Source: Aureicoccus marinus (GTDB taxonomy: Bacteria; Bacteroidota; Bacteroidia; Flavobacteriales; Flavobacteriaceae). Taken from it: 64,000 nucleotides of DNA. A program made the translations under genes and the position numbers. The stretch spans positions 1,191,107-1,255,106 of the forward strand of contig NZ_MQVX01000001.1 in the NCBI RefSeq assembly GCF_002954325.1. The letters are read 5' to 3'. The notes below the pieces were generated by a model. That model saw nothing but the letters and a program-made list of their open reading frames with translations, searched no databases and was not told the DNA's origin. Positions 11,124-20,544 of this stretch are shown here, piece after piece. Each line of letters begins with the position of its first letter. Within the stretch, counting starts at the first letter, position 1.

Positions 11124-11805
11124 TCTCGACAACAGTTATATGCAACTCTTTCTTTCGGAGGAAGAAAGCAAGCACGTGGTGCGGGTATTGCGGAAAAAAG
11201 CAGGGGATTTACTTGAAATCACCAACGGGAAAGGCCGCCGCTTTACCGCAGAAATTTTAGAAGTCCATCCCAAAAAGTGCTTACTGGAGGTTAGAGAAAG
11301 CTATCTCAAACCCGAACCGCATTACGCCTTGCACATGGCCGTGGCTCCGACAAAATCGAATGACCGCTTCGAGTGGTTTCTCGAAAAAGCCACCGAAATC
11401 GGACTAAGCAGTATCACTCCTATTCTCTGTGAGCGATCAGAACGCAAAATCATCAAAGCGGAGCGACTCGAAAAAATTATCGTTTCGGCGATGAAACAGT
11501 CCCTAAGGGATTACAAACCTCAGCTGAACCCCCTCACTCCCCTTCAGGACTTCTTGAATCAAGAACATCCCGGAGCCACCTTTATCGCTCATTGCGAAGA
11601 AGGCGAAAAACTAGAATTCAAAAGGGCCGTACAACCCGATCGCCCGATCACTTTACTCATTGGGCCGGAAGGCGACTTCAGCCCCCAAGAAATCGAATGG
11701 GCAACAGAAAAGGGGTTTTCGGCGGTTAGCTTTGGCGACACCAGGCTTAGAACAGAGACTGCAGCTCTTGTGGGCTGCACCATTGTCGCTATGCGCAACA
11801 GCTAG
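11101..11805 (+). CDS. rsmE: 16S rRNA (uracil-1498-N3)-methyltransferase
   Basis: The 234-residue protein is a SPOUT methyltransferase that methylates U1498 of 16S rRNA in the decoding region. It has the N-terminal PUA-like part (HVVRVLRKKAGDLLEITNGK) and the trefoil-knot S-adenosylmethionine site LLIGPEGDFSPQEIEWA and FGDTRLRTETAALVG. Length is normal for the family. The start lies inside the end of tsaD, and the DUF4159 gene follows on the same strand after 36 bases. Confidence 0.96.
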   Translation: MQLFYKPDLDNSYMQLFLSEEESKHVVRVLRKKAGDLLEITNGKGRRFTAEILEVHPKKCLLEVRESYLKPEPHYALHMAVAPTKSNDRFEWFLEKATEIGLSSITPILCERSERKIIKAERLEKIIVSAMKQSLRDYKPQLNPLTPLQDFLNQEHPGATFIAHCEEGEKLEFKRAVQPDRPITLLIGPEGDFSPQEIEWATEKGFSAVSFGDTRLRTETAALVGCTIVAMRNS

Positions 11806-11841
11806 CCCCCCTTTAAGCCGAAAGCAGTACATTTGAGAGTA

Positions 11842-12504
11842 ATGAAGAAAAGAGCTTTACTTTTTGTTTGCACGCTCCTGGGAGGAGGTCTGTTTTCGGG
11901 TCTGCTTTTTGGACAGAATATTGGCTTGCTCAAATACGGAGGTGGTGGCGATTGGTACAGTAACCCAACGGCTTTGCCCAACCTCATCGAGTTCTGCAAC
12001 CGCGAAATTAACACCCGACTGGCATCCAATCCAACCACTGTAGAAGTGGGAAGTCCGCTTCTCTTTCAATACCCCTTTGTCCATATGACCGGACACGGCA
12101 ATGTCTTTTTTACAGATGAAGAGGCTCTGAATCTTAGGACCTACCTTCTGGCGGGTGGTTTTTTGCACGTTGATGACAACTACGGTTTAGCACCTTATTT
12201 AAAAAGGGAATTGCAGAAAGTATTCCCAGATAAGGAGCTGGTTGAGCTCGGAAGAAATCATCCCCTATTCAATCAGCGCTTTCGCTTCCCGAATGGTTTA
12301 CCAAAAATTCACGAACATGACGGAAAGGCTCCCCAAGCCTTGGGTCTGTTCCACGAAGACCGTCTAATATTGCTCTTTACGACCGAATCGGATCTGGGTG
12401 ATGGCTGGGAAGACCCCCGCGTTCACAACGATCCTGAAGAGGTACGCTTACAGGCTCTTCGAATGGGAGCCAACCTGATCCAATATGTATTTAAACAAGA
12501 ATAA
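11842..12504 (+). CDS. DUF4159 domain secreted protein
   Basis: The roughly 220-residue protein belongs to DUF4159, whose function is not established to my knowledge. The ATG at 11842 gives a clean signal peptide (KKRALLFVCTLLGGGLFSGL); the upstream TTG at 11833 is less likely. The mature part opens GLLKYGGGGDWYSNPTALPN and contains FVHMTGHGNVFFTDEEAL, LLAGGFLHVDDNYGL and LGDGWEDPRVHND, all typical of the family and resembling a glutamine-amidotransferase-like fold. It stops exactly one base before the AI-2E-type transporter start, so the two are translationally coupled. Confidence 0.85.
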   Translation: MKKRALLFVCTLLGGGLFSGLLFGQNIGLLKYGGGGDWYSNPTALPNLIEFCNREINTRLASNPTTVEVGSPLLFQYPFVHMTGHGNVFFTDEEALNLRTYLLAGGFLHVDDNYGLAPYLKRELQKVFPDKELVELGRNHPLFNQRFRFPNGLPKIHEHDGKAPQALGLFHEDRLILLFTTESDLGDGWEDPRVHNDPEEVRLQALRMGANLIQYVFKQE

Positions 12505-13602
12505 ATGACACCTCAAAACCTAGCCAACGGCATTGTGCGTGCAGTACTCATACTCGCTGGAATAGTCCTCTTTTTCTGGTTTCTGTATGCCATACGATCT
12601 GTTATTGCGTATTTGACCATCGCAGCGGTGATTGCTCTTTTGGGCAAACCCATTGTGCGATTGCTGCAACGAATTCGCATTCCAAATACCCTAGCCGTTC
12701 TCGTCGCCATGAGCCTCTTATTCGGCCTTTTTGCCGGCATTCTGGCCCTCTTTATTCCGGTGGTTAATGAACAGAGTAAAAACCTGTCACTACTGGATAT
12801 CGATGCCCTGAAAAACAACATCAACCTGCTCTACCTCCAGATCGTGGAATACTTTGATGCCAATCTGCCTCTTTTTGAAAGTATTTTAGAAAACTCAAAC
12901 ATCGAAAAAAGTGTGATCGAAGGGCTCGATTTGCGATTTATTCCAAACTTCCTGAATTCCTTTATCAATGCGCTGAGCTCCTTTAGCGTTGGGCTTTTTT
13001 CAGTTCTCTTTATTTCATTTTTCTTTTTGAAAGACAGCAATCTTCTGCAAAATGGAATCCTGACCTTCGTCCCGGACAAAAAGGAAGGAAATATGGTCGA
13101 ATCCATTCGAAAAATCAACAGCCTGCTATCCCGCTATTTCGGAGGAATCCTTTTGCAGTTGTTTATTCTCTTTGTCATCTATACCGGAGCCCTTCTGATT
13201 GTCGGAGTCGAAAACGCCTTGGTAATCGCCTTTTTGTGTTCCTTATTCAACATCATCCCTTATGTTGGACCACTAATTGGAGGAACGATCATGATCACCT
13301 TAACCATGACCAGTTTCCTCGGTGCAGATTTCAGCACGGTAATTCTTCCCAAAGCGACCTATGTTTTGATTGGTTTGATGGTGGGACAATTGGTCGATAA
13401 TTTCTTTTCGCAACCCTTTATATTTTCAAACAGCGTAAAGTCTCACCCCTTAGAGATCTTTTTGGTAATCATCATTGCCGGACTTCTCTTTGGAGTCATC
13501 GGAATGATCGTTGCCGTTCCTGGCTACACGGCTATCAAAGTCATTCTGAAAGAATTTTTAGCTGAAAATGAAGTGGTGAAGAAGTTCACAAAAAATGTCT
13601 GA
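12505..13602 (+). CDS. AI-2E family (PerM/YhhT-type) inner-membrane transporter
   Basis: The 365-residue integral membrane protein has seven to eight hydrophobic segments, including VRAVLILAGIVLFFWFLYAI, a long amphipathic middle (residues 90-150) and the family signature NIIPYVGPLIGG (about residues 250-261). Family members have been proposed to export autoinducer-2 or to act as Na/H antiporters, so the substrate is uncertain. It abuts the DUF4159 gene and overlaps the following methyltransferase by 8 bases, placing it in the tsaD operon. Confidence 0.9.
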   Translation: MTPQNLANGIVRAVLILAGIVLFFWFLYAIRSVIAYLTIAAVIALLGKPIVRLLQRIRIPNTLAVLVAMSLLFGLFAGILALFIPVVNEQSKNLSLLDIDALKNNINLLYLQIVEYFDANLPLFESILENSNIEKSVIEGLDLRFIPNFLNSFINALSSFSVGLFSVLFISFFFLKDSNLLQNGILTFVPDKKEGNMVESIRKINSLLSRYFGGILLQLFILFVIYTGALLIVGVENALVIAFLCSLFNIIPYVGPLIGGTIMITLTMTSFLGADFSTVILPKATYVLIGLMVGQLVDNFFSQPFIFSNSVKSHPLEIFLVIIIAGLLFGVIGMIVAVPGYTAIKVILKEFLAENEVVKKFTKNV

Positions 13603-14824
13603 TCCGCTTTTCCGATGGAACCCGCACTTGGTCAAACCCGAGGTGCTGGACTATTTGGCGAAACACCAGAACAGCGATCCCAAACAAAGGGCCTTTCGCT
13701 CATCTCCTTTTGACGAAGTCACCCGAATCGAACTCCAGCAGCAATGGGAGGGGCGAGAACGTATTCGCAAAAAGCTCCCCTCTTGGTATAAAAATGAGCA
13801 GGTACTCTTTCCTGCACGCTTGAATCTTGAGCAGTGTAGTTCAGAAAAAACAGCGGGCTACAAAGCAGCACTTATTCAATCCAAGCTCAAAAAACAAAAG
13901 ACTACCCTCGCCGATATTACCGGGGGTTTTGGGGTAGATTCCTTTGCTTTTGCCAAACAAGGCTTTCAGGTCCACTATTGTGAGCGGCAATCGGATTTAG
14001 CACAATTGGTTGCTTACAATTCCATGGCCTTTGGCTTAGATGACTTCCATACCTACGCCCAAGAGGCGGAGGCTTTCTTCTTGCAGAGTAAAATCAGTTT
14101 TGACCTGGTCTATGCCGACCCCGCTCGCCGGGATGAAGAACAGAATCGGGTATTTGCCCTGGAGCAGACCGAACCCAACCTTAAAAGTCTTCTCTCTTTC
14201 TTACCCTCAAGAACACCTTACCTTCTGCTGAAGACTTCCCCTTTTTTAGACATTCAACAAGGCCTCAATGCGCTTCCTAATGCCACTGAAGTCCATGTTG
14301 TTGCCATCGGTAAAGAAGTAAAAGAGCTCCTCTGGTGGGTTCCCCTGAATGAAGAAAAGTCTCCACCCCAGATAATCTGTGCCCATTATACAAATGATCA
14401 ATGGAAAGAAACCCGATTTAGCTATGGCGATATTGCCGTGGCAGAATCGATATTCGGAGAACCCGAAGGCTATTTGTATCTACCCAATCCTTCTCTGATG
14501 AAATCTGGGGCTTTTGATTGGATAAGTCAGGAATACGGGGTGAAGAAAATCCAAAAGAACAGCCACCTGTATTCCAGTCACTCACGCTTGGATTTTCCGG
14601 GTAAACGCTTCACCATTTTGAATACCCACTCTCCTACTTCCAAGCAGCTTAAAAAGTACAAGAATCAAAAGTGGGAAGTGGTCTGTCGAAATTACCCTTC
14701 ACGGGTAGAGGAAATTCGACAACAGTTCCGAATCAAAGCCGGAGGAAAATCGGATTACTTGTTTTTTACCCGTGATCAACAGGATCAGGCCCTACTCCTA
14801 GAAGCCCGTTTGGATCAGGACTAA
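13595..14824 (+). CDS. Class I SAM-dependent methyltransferase with THUMP-like domain
   Basis: The 409-residue protein has the S-adenosylmethionine loop ADITGGFGVDSFAFAKQGF (about residues 107-125), an acidic strand end HYCERQ and a catalytic-type YADPARRDEEQNR. The C-terminus carries the THUMP-like/PG_1098 ferredoxin-like region conserved in Bacteroidetes. The pattern suggests an RNA or base methyltransferase, but the substrate is unknown. It overlaps the AI-2E-type gene by 8 bases and converges with the dipeptidase gene, overlapping it by 4 bases. Confidence 0.85.
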   Translation: MSDPLFRWNPHLVKPEVLDYLAKHQNSDPKQRAFRSSPFDEVTRIELQQQWEGRERIRKKLPSWYKNEQVLFPARLNLEQCSSEKTAGYKAALIQSKLKKQKTTLADITGGFGVDSFAFAKQGFQVHYCERQSDLAQLVAYNSMAFGLDDFHTYAQEAEAFFLQSKISFDLVYADPARRDEEQNRVFALEQTEPNLKSLLSFLPSRTPYLLLKTSPFLDIQQGLNALPNATEVHVVAIGKEVKELLWWVPLNEEKSPPQIICAHYTNDQWKETRFSYGDIAVAESIFGEPEGYLYLPNPSLMKSGAFDWISQEYGVKKIQKNSHLYSSHSRLDFPGKRFTILNTHSPTSKQLKKYKNQKWEVVCRNYPSRVEEIRQQFRIKAGGKSDYLFFTRDQQDQALLLEARLDQD

Positions 14825-15549
14825 TTGCATTCCCAAGTAAAATCGGCCACCTTATCATTGGAACCCGCACTCAGGTTGTAGTGCCACCATTCGGTTCGGA
14901 TAGACCAAAATCCATGGGCTTCCATACCGGTTTTCAGTAGCAATCTGTTCTGAAGTACGGTGGCGGGTAAATCGGTATGATCGTGGTGCGCCTTATGACC
15001 AAAAAAGTCAAAATCTGTCCCCATATCCAAGGGGTTTCCTTGCAGGTCAGCCAGCGTTATATCAACAGCTCCACCCTTGTTGTGGATTGAACCCTTCACG
15101 GGGTTGGCCACATACTGTGGATTGGGCATGATTTTCCACATCTTGTACTGAACGCTATTGGGTCGATAACAATCGAAAAAGAGGATCTTATAACCCTGCT
15201 TCAAAAAGTCGGCATTCGCCTTGATCAGGGCCTTGGCTGTTTTAACCCGGGTATAGCATTCACCACAATCATAAACCTGCTCTTTCAAAAAGTTATTTGT
15301 TGTGGCATAACGCATATCGTAGAAGAAGTCATCGCTGTAATCAGCCAAACGAACAAAGGTGGTATCGGCAAGTTGATTTAAAGCGATAGGCGCAGGTTCT
15401 GGATCAATAGCGACAAGGGTATCAGCCTTTTGCAGGTCTTCTTGCGCCACGGGGTCTACCGCTATCCTTTCCTCTTTCTTCTCTAAGAATTCGCACGAAA
15501 GCAGCATCACTGCTACCACTAAGATCCCTAATCCTTTTTTATTGACCAT
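14821..15549 (-). CDS. M15 family D-Ala-D-Ala dipeptidase (VanX/DdpX-like), lipoprotein
   Basis: The protein hydrolyses D-alanyl-D-alanine or related peptidoglycan peptides in the periplasm. Zinc-site motifs are SIHNKGGAVDITLAD (His and Asp ligands) and the C-terminal EWWHYNL (catalytic Glu and His ligand). FFDCYRPNSVQYKMW carries the substrate-binding Arg. I start it at the ATG at 15549, which gives a lipoprotein signal VAVMLLSC. The longer frame to 15573 adds residues without a signal. A YDCGECYTR cysteine pair may form a disulfide. It lies one base behind the upstream esterase gene on the same strand. Confidence 0.9.
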   Translation of the reverse strand: MVNKKGLGILVVAVMLLSCEFLEKKEERIAVDPVAQEDLQKADTLVAIDPEPAPIALNQLADTTFVRLADYSDDFFYDMRYATTNNFLKEQVYDCGECYTRVKTAKALIKANADFLKQGYKILFFDCYRPNSVQYKMWKIMPNPQYVANPVKGSIHNKGGAVDITLADLQGNPLDMGTDFDFFGHKAHHDHTDLPATVLQNRLLLKTGMEAHGFWSIRTEWWHYNLSAGSNDKVADFTWECN

Positions 15550-15550
15550 T

Positions 15551-16270
15551 CTATTCTGATTTTCGCTGCGCATTCAACCAATCAAATAATCCAGGACTGG
15601 AGTAGGCCTTATCCCAGGAATTATGCCCCGTATTCTCATAGCGTTGGTACTCGACCTGCAGTCCTCTTTTTAAGAGGGCTTGGTACATCTGATCTGATTC
15701 ACTCACCGGGATGATCGGGTCATCCACTCCATGAAACATTTTAATCGCTAAGTTTTTATCCAGCCAATGGGCATAAGGAACCGGAGTTCGACCGCACACA
15801 ACAGCCAGGGCAGCAAATCGATCCGGAAACTGCACCGCTAATTCCCAGGCAGCACTTCCTCCTCGACTAAGACCGGTTAAATAGATTCGATTGGGATCAA
15901 CTCCATAGTCCACTACGATTTGATCCAGTAGCGCTTTAACCGACCAGATGTCCCAAAATTTTTTTTTGTAAGGATTCTGAGGGGCCAGTACCAGAAACGG
16001 AAAAGGATAACCGTCAGCCATCATTTTAGGTGGGCCGTGCTTGGTTACATCAGCCAGTTCTCTACCCGACTCCCCTCCCCCGTGTAAAAAGAGTAATAGA
16101 CCAAAATCTTCTGCAGTATCCTCACTGAAGTTCTGAGGCAGAAAAAGATAATAACTCAACTCCTTAGATTGATTCACTCTTTTCGTGTCTTCAATCAAGC
16201 TTGATTTTTGAGCACTGCATCCTTGACACAAAAACATCAATAAGACGAGGAGTTGGAACAATTTTCTCAT
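15551..16270 (-). CDS. Secreted alpha/beta-hydrolase, phospholipase/carboxylesterase or poly(ester) depolymerase type
   Basis: The 239-residue protein has an N-terminal signal (LFQLLVLLMFLCQGCSAQ) that could be cleaved conventionally or lipidated at Cys18. The fold is alpha/beta hydrolase: the oxyanion segment LLFLHGGGESGRE, the nucleophile elbow TGLSRGGSAAWELA (catalytic Ser), the acid in FHGVDDPIIPVSESD and the catalytic His in ENTGHNSWDKAY. It resembles feruloyl-esterase or prolyl-oligopeptidase-like small esterases, so an ester substrate is likely but unspecified. It stops one base before the dipeptidase start codon. Confidence 0.85.
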   Translation of the reverse strand: MRKLFQLLVLLMFLCQGCSAQKSSLIEDTKRVNQSKELSYYLFLPQNFSEDTAEDFGLLLFLHGGGESGRELADVTKHGPPKMMADGYPFPFLVLAPQNPYKKKFWDIWSVKALLDQIVVDYGVDPNRIYLTGLSRGGSAAWELAVQFPDRFAALAVVCGRTPVPYAHWLDKNLAIKMFHGVDDPIIPVSESDQMYQALLKRGLQVEYQRYENTGHNSWDKAYSSPGLFDWLNAQRKSE

Positions 16271-16383
16271 GCTTAATATTAAGCAAATTCTAGAAGCTGT
16301 TAAAAAAAGACAAAGCCGAATACAAGAGGCTGTTCCCTTCGAAAAAGCACGTATATTGAAGATCTTTCAAAAATCAACACCTC

Positions 16384-16800
16384 ATGAGCGAATACCACTT
16401 CCGAAAAGAACCGAATGACGACGAATTGAAACGCCGTTTTCAGAACTCCTTCAGTTTAGAACAAAAAATTGCCATTCTCGGCAGTTTGATTTCGATGGCA
16501 TTCGCCGATGGGGATGGCAGTGATGACGAGGCCGAAATTGCCGCAATCGCAGCGGAGTTATTAGGCCTTGATCTTAAAGAGAAAGATGTTCACCGCTATA
16601 TGGCGGATCCCTTGTACTACCTGGAGCAACTGAAGGTTTTAAATGAAGAACAAAAGAAATGGTATGTGAGGCTATTACACCTGATGATCGTGGCCGATGG
16701 AAAGATCGAAATCCGAGAACTGGATAAGCTTTTGGAATTCTTAGAAGTCATCGGTATCGATGAGGCGACCTACAAGCGTTACATGGAAGAAGATCAATAA
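16384..16800 (+). CDS. TerB-like family protein
   Basis: The 138-residue all-helical protein resembles the TerB tellurite-resistance/DjlA N-terminal domain, with two acidic repeats of the FADGDGSDDEAEIAAI and VADGKIEIRELDKLLEFL type, about 90 residues apart. Such domains bind divalent metal and often sit at the inner membrane. No signal peptide or membrane segment is seen. It stands alone between a divergent esterase gene and a convergent OmpA-domain remnant. The physiological role is unknown. Confidence 0.8.
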   Translation: MSEYHFRKEPNDDELKRRFQNSFSLEQKIAILGSLISMAFADGDGSDDEAEIAAIAAELLGLDLKEKDVHRYMADPLYYLEQLKVLNEEQKKWYVRLLHLMIVADGKIEIRELDKLLEFLEVIGIDEATYKRYMEEDQ

Positions 16801-16842
16801 AAAAACCGCCTAGAAAGTGTCCCCACGAAACTCTCCAGGCGG
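16799..16842 (-). terminator. Strong rho-independent terminator downstream of the OmpA-domain remnant
   Basis: On the minus strand CCGCCTGGAGAGT pairs with ACTTTCTAGGCGG over 13 positions (two G-U pairs) with an 11-base loop, followed by seven T residues. It ends minus-strand transcripts coming from the OmpA remnant. The hairpin may also stop the TerB-like transcript from the other side, although no T-run follows on the plus strand. Confidence 0.8.
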
Positions 16843-16868
16843 CCTAGCAACTGTGCTTTTAGGCTCTA

Positions 16869-17393
16869 TTAAGCCACAGCACTCCTCTTTCCCCGAATCT
16901 GTTCTACAGGGAATTCTTTACGTCGGTTCAATCCGAGATCTTCTGCACTGCAATCGTACTTGCTCGTACATTCATTCACGGGCTTGCGCTCTCCGTATCC
17001 TCTGTAGGACAAAATATGTTCTTTTGGCACCCCATTATTAACCAGGTACTCATAGGTTGATTTAGCACGACGAGCCGATAAGCGGTCGTTGTATTCTGCA
17101 CTTCCTGCCGGGTCGGTATGAGACTCCAAGCGAATCACCATTTCCGGATAAGTTTCGGTCATCAGTTTAACTACCTTATCGAGCTCTACCGCTGCATCAA
17201 GTCGAATAGTATTGTTGATCGGAGTACCCAAGTTAATGACATCGGAAAAGTCTCCTCTATCGGCATGCTGTTTGGGGAAACAGAACACCTTTATGACTAT
17301 TTGCCTACAACTTTCGACGGGTCTTCCAACAGTATACCCAAGAGTGACAACAAATGCTTGGTATACTTCGCTTCCTTGTTTTTTTTTGTTCAA
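16869..17393 (-). pseudogene. C-terminal OmpA domain remnant
   Basis: From about 17235 to 16869 the minus strand encodes a good C-terminal OmpA-like peptidoglycan-binding domain: IRLDAAVELDKVV, RLESHTDPAGSAEYNDRLS and ARRAKSTYEYLVNNGV, then GYGERKPVNECTSKYDCS and NRRKEF. What should precede it in a Bacteroidetes OmpA protein is missing: no YFDFDKS strand, no signal peptide, no TPR or WD40-like part. The only upstream start is TTG, and the frame runs straight into the start of the divergent surface-protein gene at 17409. The intact terminator supports a once complete gene whose 5' part was lost. A short functional protein cannot be excluded. Confidence 0.55.
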
Positions 17394-17408
17394 TATGTTC
17401 GAGTGCGC

Positions 17409-20400
17409 ATGATGAAGTCTCTATCGAAGTTGTTGATATTTGCCTTTCTGATTCTGGGAAGCTCGGGTAGTCTAAACGCACAATTGAGTGATTTGCACTA
17501 TCTCCCTCCCATGAAGCAGGGACGCAACAATAAAGCAATCACAGAACAGGCAATTTATCTTTCGACACCTGAAACAACTGCCTTTTCCGTTGAGATTTAC
17601 CGAGGAACCTCAGCAACACCTCTCACCACCATCACCCTCTCTAATGCTGCGCCTGTAGAGTACACCTTAGGGAATGGTGACAATGAAATTACCCTGGTTT
17701 CTAACAACAATACTGGAGTTGTTTTAACCAACAGTGGTTTACGTCTCGTAGCCCCTGGTGGAGAGCGATTTTATGTCAATTACCGCGGACGCAATAATTC
17801 TCAAGCAGCCTCCCTTACCTCTAAGGGGCGCAAGGCCATAGGAACAGAGTTCCGTTGGGGAGGAAGGCCGAACTGGACTTCCCACAATTCGGCCAGTAAT
17901 ACCCTCGGGATCATGGCTACGGTAGATAACACCACCTTTACCCTATCGGGCTACAATCCGGCCTGTGAATTCCGTCTACAGGGCAACGCTGGTGGATTAA
18001 CGGCTGATTCGTACACTTTTACGCTGGATGCCAACGAGACTTTTGTTTTTGAGGCGTATAACACCCAGGTTTCCGCCAACAACGACGGTTGGCTTGGCGC
18101 GAGACTCGTTTCAGATCAACCCATTGTAATCAGCAATGGAGGCTTAAATATGGGGGTCAGTGCGAGCAGTAATAGTCGTGATGCTGGAATGGACCAACCA
18201 GTTCCGATCGATAACCTCGGAAAAGAATATGTCTTTGTCCGTGGGAACGGTAACAGTCAAACGGAAACCCCGGTAATTATTGCGACCCAGAACAACACGC
18301 AGATCTTCGTCAATGGTTCAGGTACGGCGATAGCTACGATCAATGACGGAGAGTACTTTGTCATTCCAGAGAGCAACTACAGTGTCTCCTCAGCGGGTGG
18401 AAATATGTATGTCACTACTTCAAAAGACGCCTATGCTTATCAATCCTTGGCTGGTAGCAGCTCCATCGTTTCGGTAGGGCTCAACTTTGTTGCTCCCATG
18501 AATTGTTTGATTCCGGATAATGTGAATAATATTCCAGACATCCAGAATGCTGCAGGGATTACACTAACCGGGGGAATCACCATCATAGCCTCCACCTCAA
18601 CACCCGATGCAAATATTGTGGTAACCGACGGAAATGGAACGGTAACAAAGCCCGCTGCTGCTGCCATTACAGGAACAACGGACTGGAAAACTTTTTACAT
18701 ACCCAACCTGACAGGTAATGTCAGTGTGCAGTCCACAGGACCAGTAGCCGTAGGTTTTTTTGGAGTAAACGGAGCAAGAGGAATTGCCGGATACTTTTCT
18801 GGCTTTGACGTAGCGCCAAATACCAACCTGCAGATCACCGGAAACACCTGTCTCCCCGGTACACAATTGGAAGTGATTGGAGAAGTCTTTGACTCCTATC
18901 AATGGTATGGAGACGGAAATCTAATTCCAGGCGCGACAAATACTACCTATACCGCCACAGTCGCGGGGGATTATTTTGTGCGTGTAGCCAAAGGCCCCTG
19001 TTTCTATAACTCCAATAACCTCCAAGTTTATTACTGCGATCCGGATGTAGAACTCAACAAAACGGCTGACGCCAGTGAATACGATGAAGGCGATACCATT
19101 ACCTACACCCTTTCAGTAACCAATTGGGCTGAAGATCCAGCTACAAATCTCGTCGTTACCGATAATTTGCCTCCTGGCATTACGCTGCAAAGTGGTACCC
19201 CAACCGCTGGAACCTACACTTCTCCAACCTGGACTATTGGGACCTTAATTAGTGGACAAATGGAATCCTTGACTCTAGTGGCCACCATTGACGACATAAC
19301 ATCGGTCAATGCTATCGGTACCCTGGTCAATATTGCTTCCAATAGCCAGGACCAAAGCGATACCAATATTACCAGAGATAGTCCCAGTGTCTATGTTGTT
19401 GTTCATAACGACTCCGATAACGATGGTGTTCGGGATCAGACGGATGTAGACGATGACAATGACGGAATCTACGATACGGTTGAATGTACTATTGGCGAAA
19501 CCAACTTAGCCCTTACCGGCTCGGCAACTTCCAGCAGCACCTATCCTGGAGGAGACGCCAGCAAAGTAATCGACGGCGACACCAATGGCGCATGGGCCGG
19601 GGGGTCTGTGGCTGCTACCCAGAATACGACTGCCAACGAGTGGATCACTGTTGATTTGGGCAGTGTACAATACGTAGATGAAATCCGAATTTGGAACCGG
19701 ACAGATTGCTGCAGCGATCGGCTTTCCAATGCTTATGTTTTTGCCTCTTCTACAGCATTCCCTTCAGGGACTGTATTGCAAGACTCTTTTGACAACGCCA
19801 GTTTCGCTTATCAATTAGGGAATACCAGTGGGGTAACCGAAAACAACTTCCAAGTTTCTCAATCGATACGCTACATTCGACTACAATTGTCCGGTGATAA
19901 TGTTGGTGCTAATTATCTCAATATCGGGGAAATTCAAGCGATCCGTTATGACTATTGTGATACGGATACAGACAACATACCGGATCATCTCGACACAGAT
20001 ACCGATGCGGACGGTTGCCCTGATGCTATTGAAGCCTATGCAGATCTCAACGCTGATGGTGGGGACGGTCCGGAATACGGGACTGGATCACCCCCAGCCA
20101 TCAACGGAGACGGATCTGTCAGTGGAGCTGCCTACACTACCCCTGCCGATGGAGGCACCAACGGAACCCCGGACTTTCAAGAAAATGGACCTGTGCCCAA
20201 TATCAGTACACAACCTGCCGATGAAATGACCCTTATACCAAACAATGGCAGCATCGATATTGTGAGTACAAACACCAGTACCTATCAGTGGCAGGTCAGT
20301 ACTGATGGTGGCAGCAACTACACTGATATTGCAGAGGGGACGGATTATTCCGGAACGCAAACCGCCAACTTAACCTTACTGAATCCAAGCCTAGAAATGG

Positions 20401-20540
20401 ATGGGTATCTCTACAGAGCTATCTTGCAAAATGACAATTGGATCTGCGGATCAGTCACCTCATCTCCTGCAGAACTCGATGTACGACTCGGTACTATTAT
20501 CACCAATCGACGCGTTACAATTCGAGTAAATCCAAATTAA
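17409..20540 (+). CDS. Large secreted multidomain surface protein (IgGFc-binding-like, DUF11, TSP3, discoidin-like)
   Basis: This protein of about 1043 residues begins at the ATG pair 17409/17412, giving a signal peptide ending NAQ; the in-frame extension to 17118 is antisense to the OmpA remnant and rejected. In order there are an IgGFc-binding-protein-like N-terminal region (about 20-450), an Ig/PKD-like domain (NTCLPGTQLEVIG onward), a DUF11 domain (VELNKTADASEYDEGDTITY), calcium-binding thrombospondin-3 type repeats (DSDNDGVRDQTDVDDDNDGI), a discoidin/F5-8C-like domain (NEWITVDLGSVQYVDEIRIW), another DTDTDNIPDHLDTDTDADG repeat and an Ig-like end. The tail IITNRRVTIRVNPN is shared with the next gene. 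It is probably exported to the cell surface; the ligand is unknown. Confidence 0.8.
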   Translation: MMKSLSKLLIFAFLILGSSGSLNAQLSDLHYLPPMKQGRNNKAITEQAIYLSTPETTAFSVEIYRGTSATPLTTITLSNAAPVEYTLGNGDNEITLVSNNNTGVVLTNSGLRLVAPGGERFYVNYRGRNNSQAASLTSKGRKAIGTEFRWGGRPNWTSHNSASNTLGIMATVDNTTFTLSGYNPACEFRLQGNAGGLTADSYTFTLDANETFVFEAYNTQVSANNDGWLGARLVSDQPIVISNGGLNMGVSASSNSRDAGMDQPVPIDNLGKEYVFVRGNGNSQTETPVIIATQNNTQIFVNGSGTAIATINDGEYFVIPESNYSVSSAGGNMYVTTSKDAYAYQSLAGSSSIVSVGLNFVAPMNCLIPDNVNNIPDIQNAAGITLTGGITIIASTSTPDANIVVTDGNGTVTKPAAAAITGTTDWKTFYIPNLTGNVSVQSTGPVAVGFFGVNGARGIAGYFSGFDVAPNTNLQITGNTCLPGTQLEVIGEVFDSYQWYGDGNLIPGATNTTYTATVAGDYFVRVAKGPCFYNSNNLQVYYCDPDVELNKTADASEYDEGDTITYTLSVTNWAEDPATNLVVTDNLPPGITLQSGTPTAGTYTSPTWTIGTLISGQMESLTLVATIDDITSVNAIGTLVNIASNSQDQSDTNITRDSPSVYVVVHNDSDNDGVRDQTDVDDDNDGIYDTVECTIGETNLALTGSATSSSTYPGGDASKVIDGDTNGAWAGGSVAATQNTTANEWITVDLGSVQYVDEIRIWNRTDCCSDRLSNAYVFASSTAFPSGTVLQDSFDNASFAYQLGNTSGVTENNFQVSQSIRYIRLQLSGDNVGANYLNIGEIQAIRYDYCDTDTDNIPDHLDTDTDADGCPDAIEAYADLNADGGDGPEYGTGSPPAINGDGSVSGAAYTTPADGGTNGTPDFQENGPVPNISTQPADEMTLIPNNGSIDIVSTNTSTYQWQVSTDGGSNYTDIAEGTDYSGTQTANLTLLNPSLEMDGYLYRAILQNDNWICGSVTSSPAELDVRLGTIITNRRVTIRVNPN

Positions 20541-20544
20541 AGAA

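Noticed and set aside
17118-17408. Upstream extension of the surface-protein gene
   Set aside because: It is antisense to the OmpA domain and lacks a signal peptide; the ATG at 17409/17412 gives a clean one.
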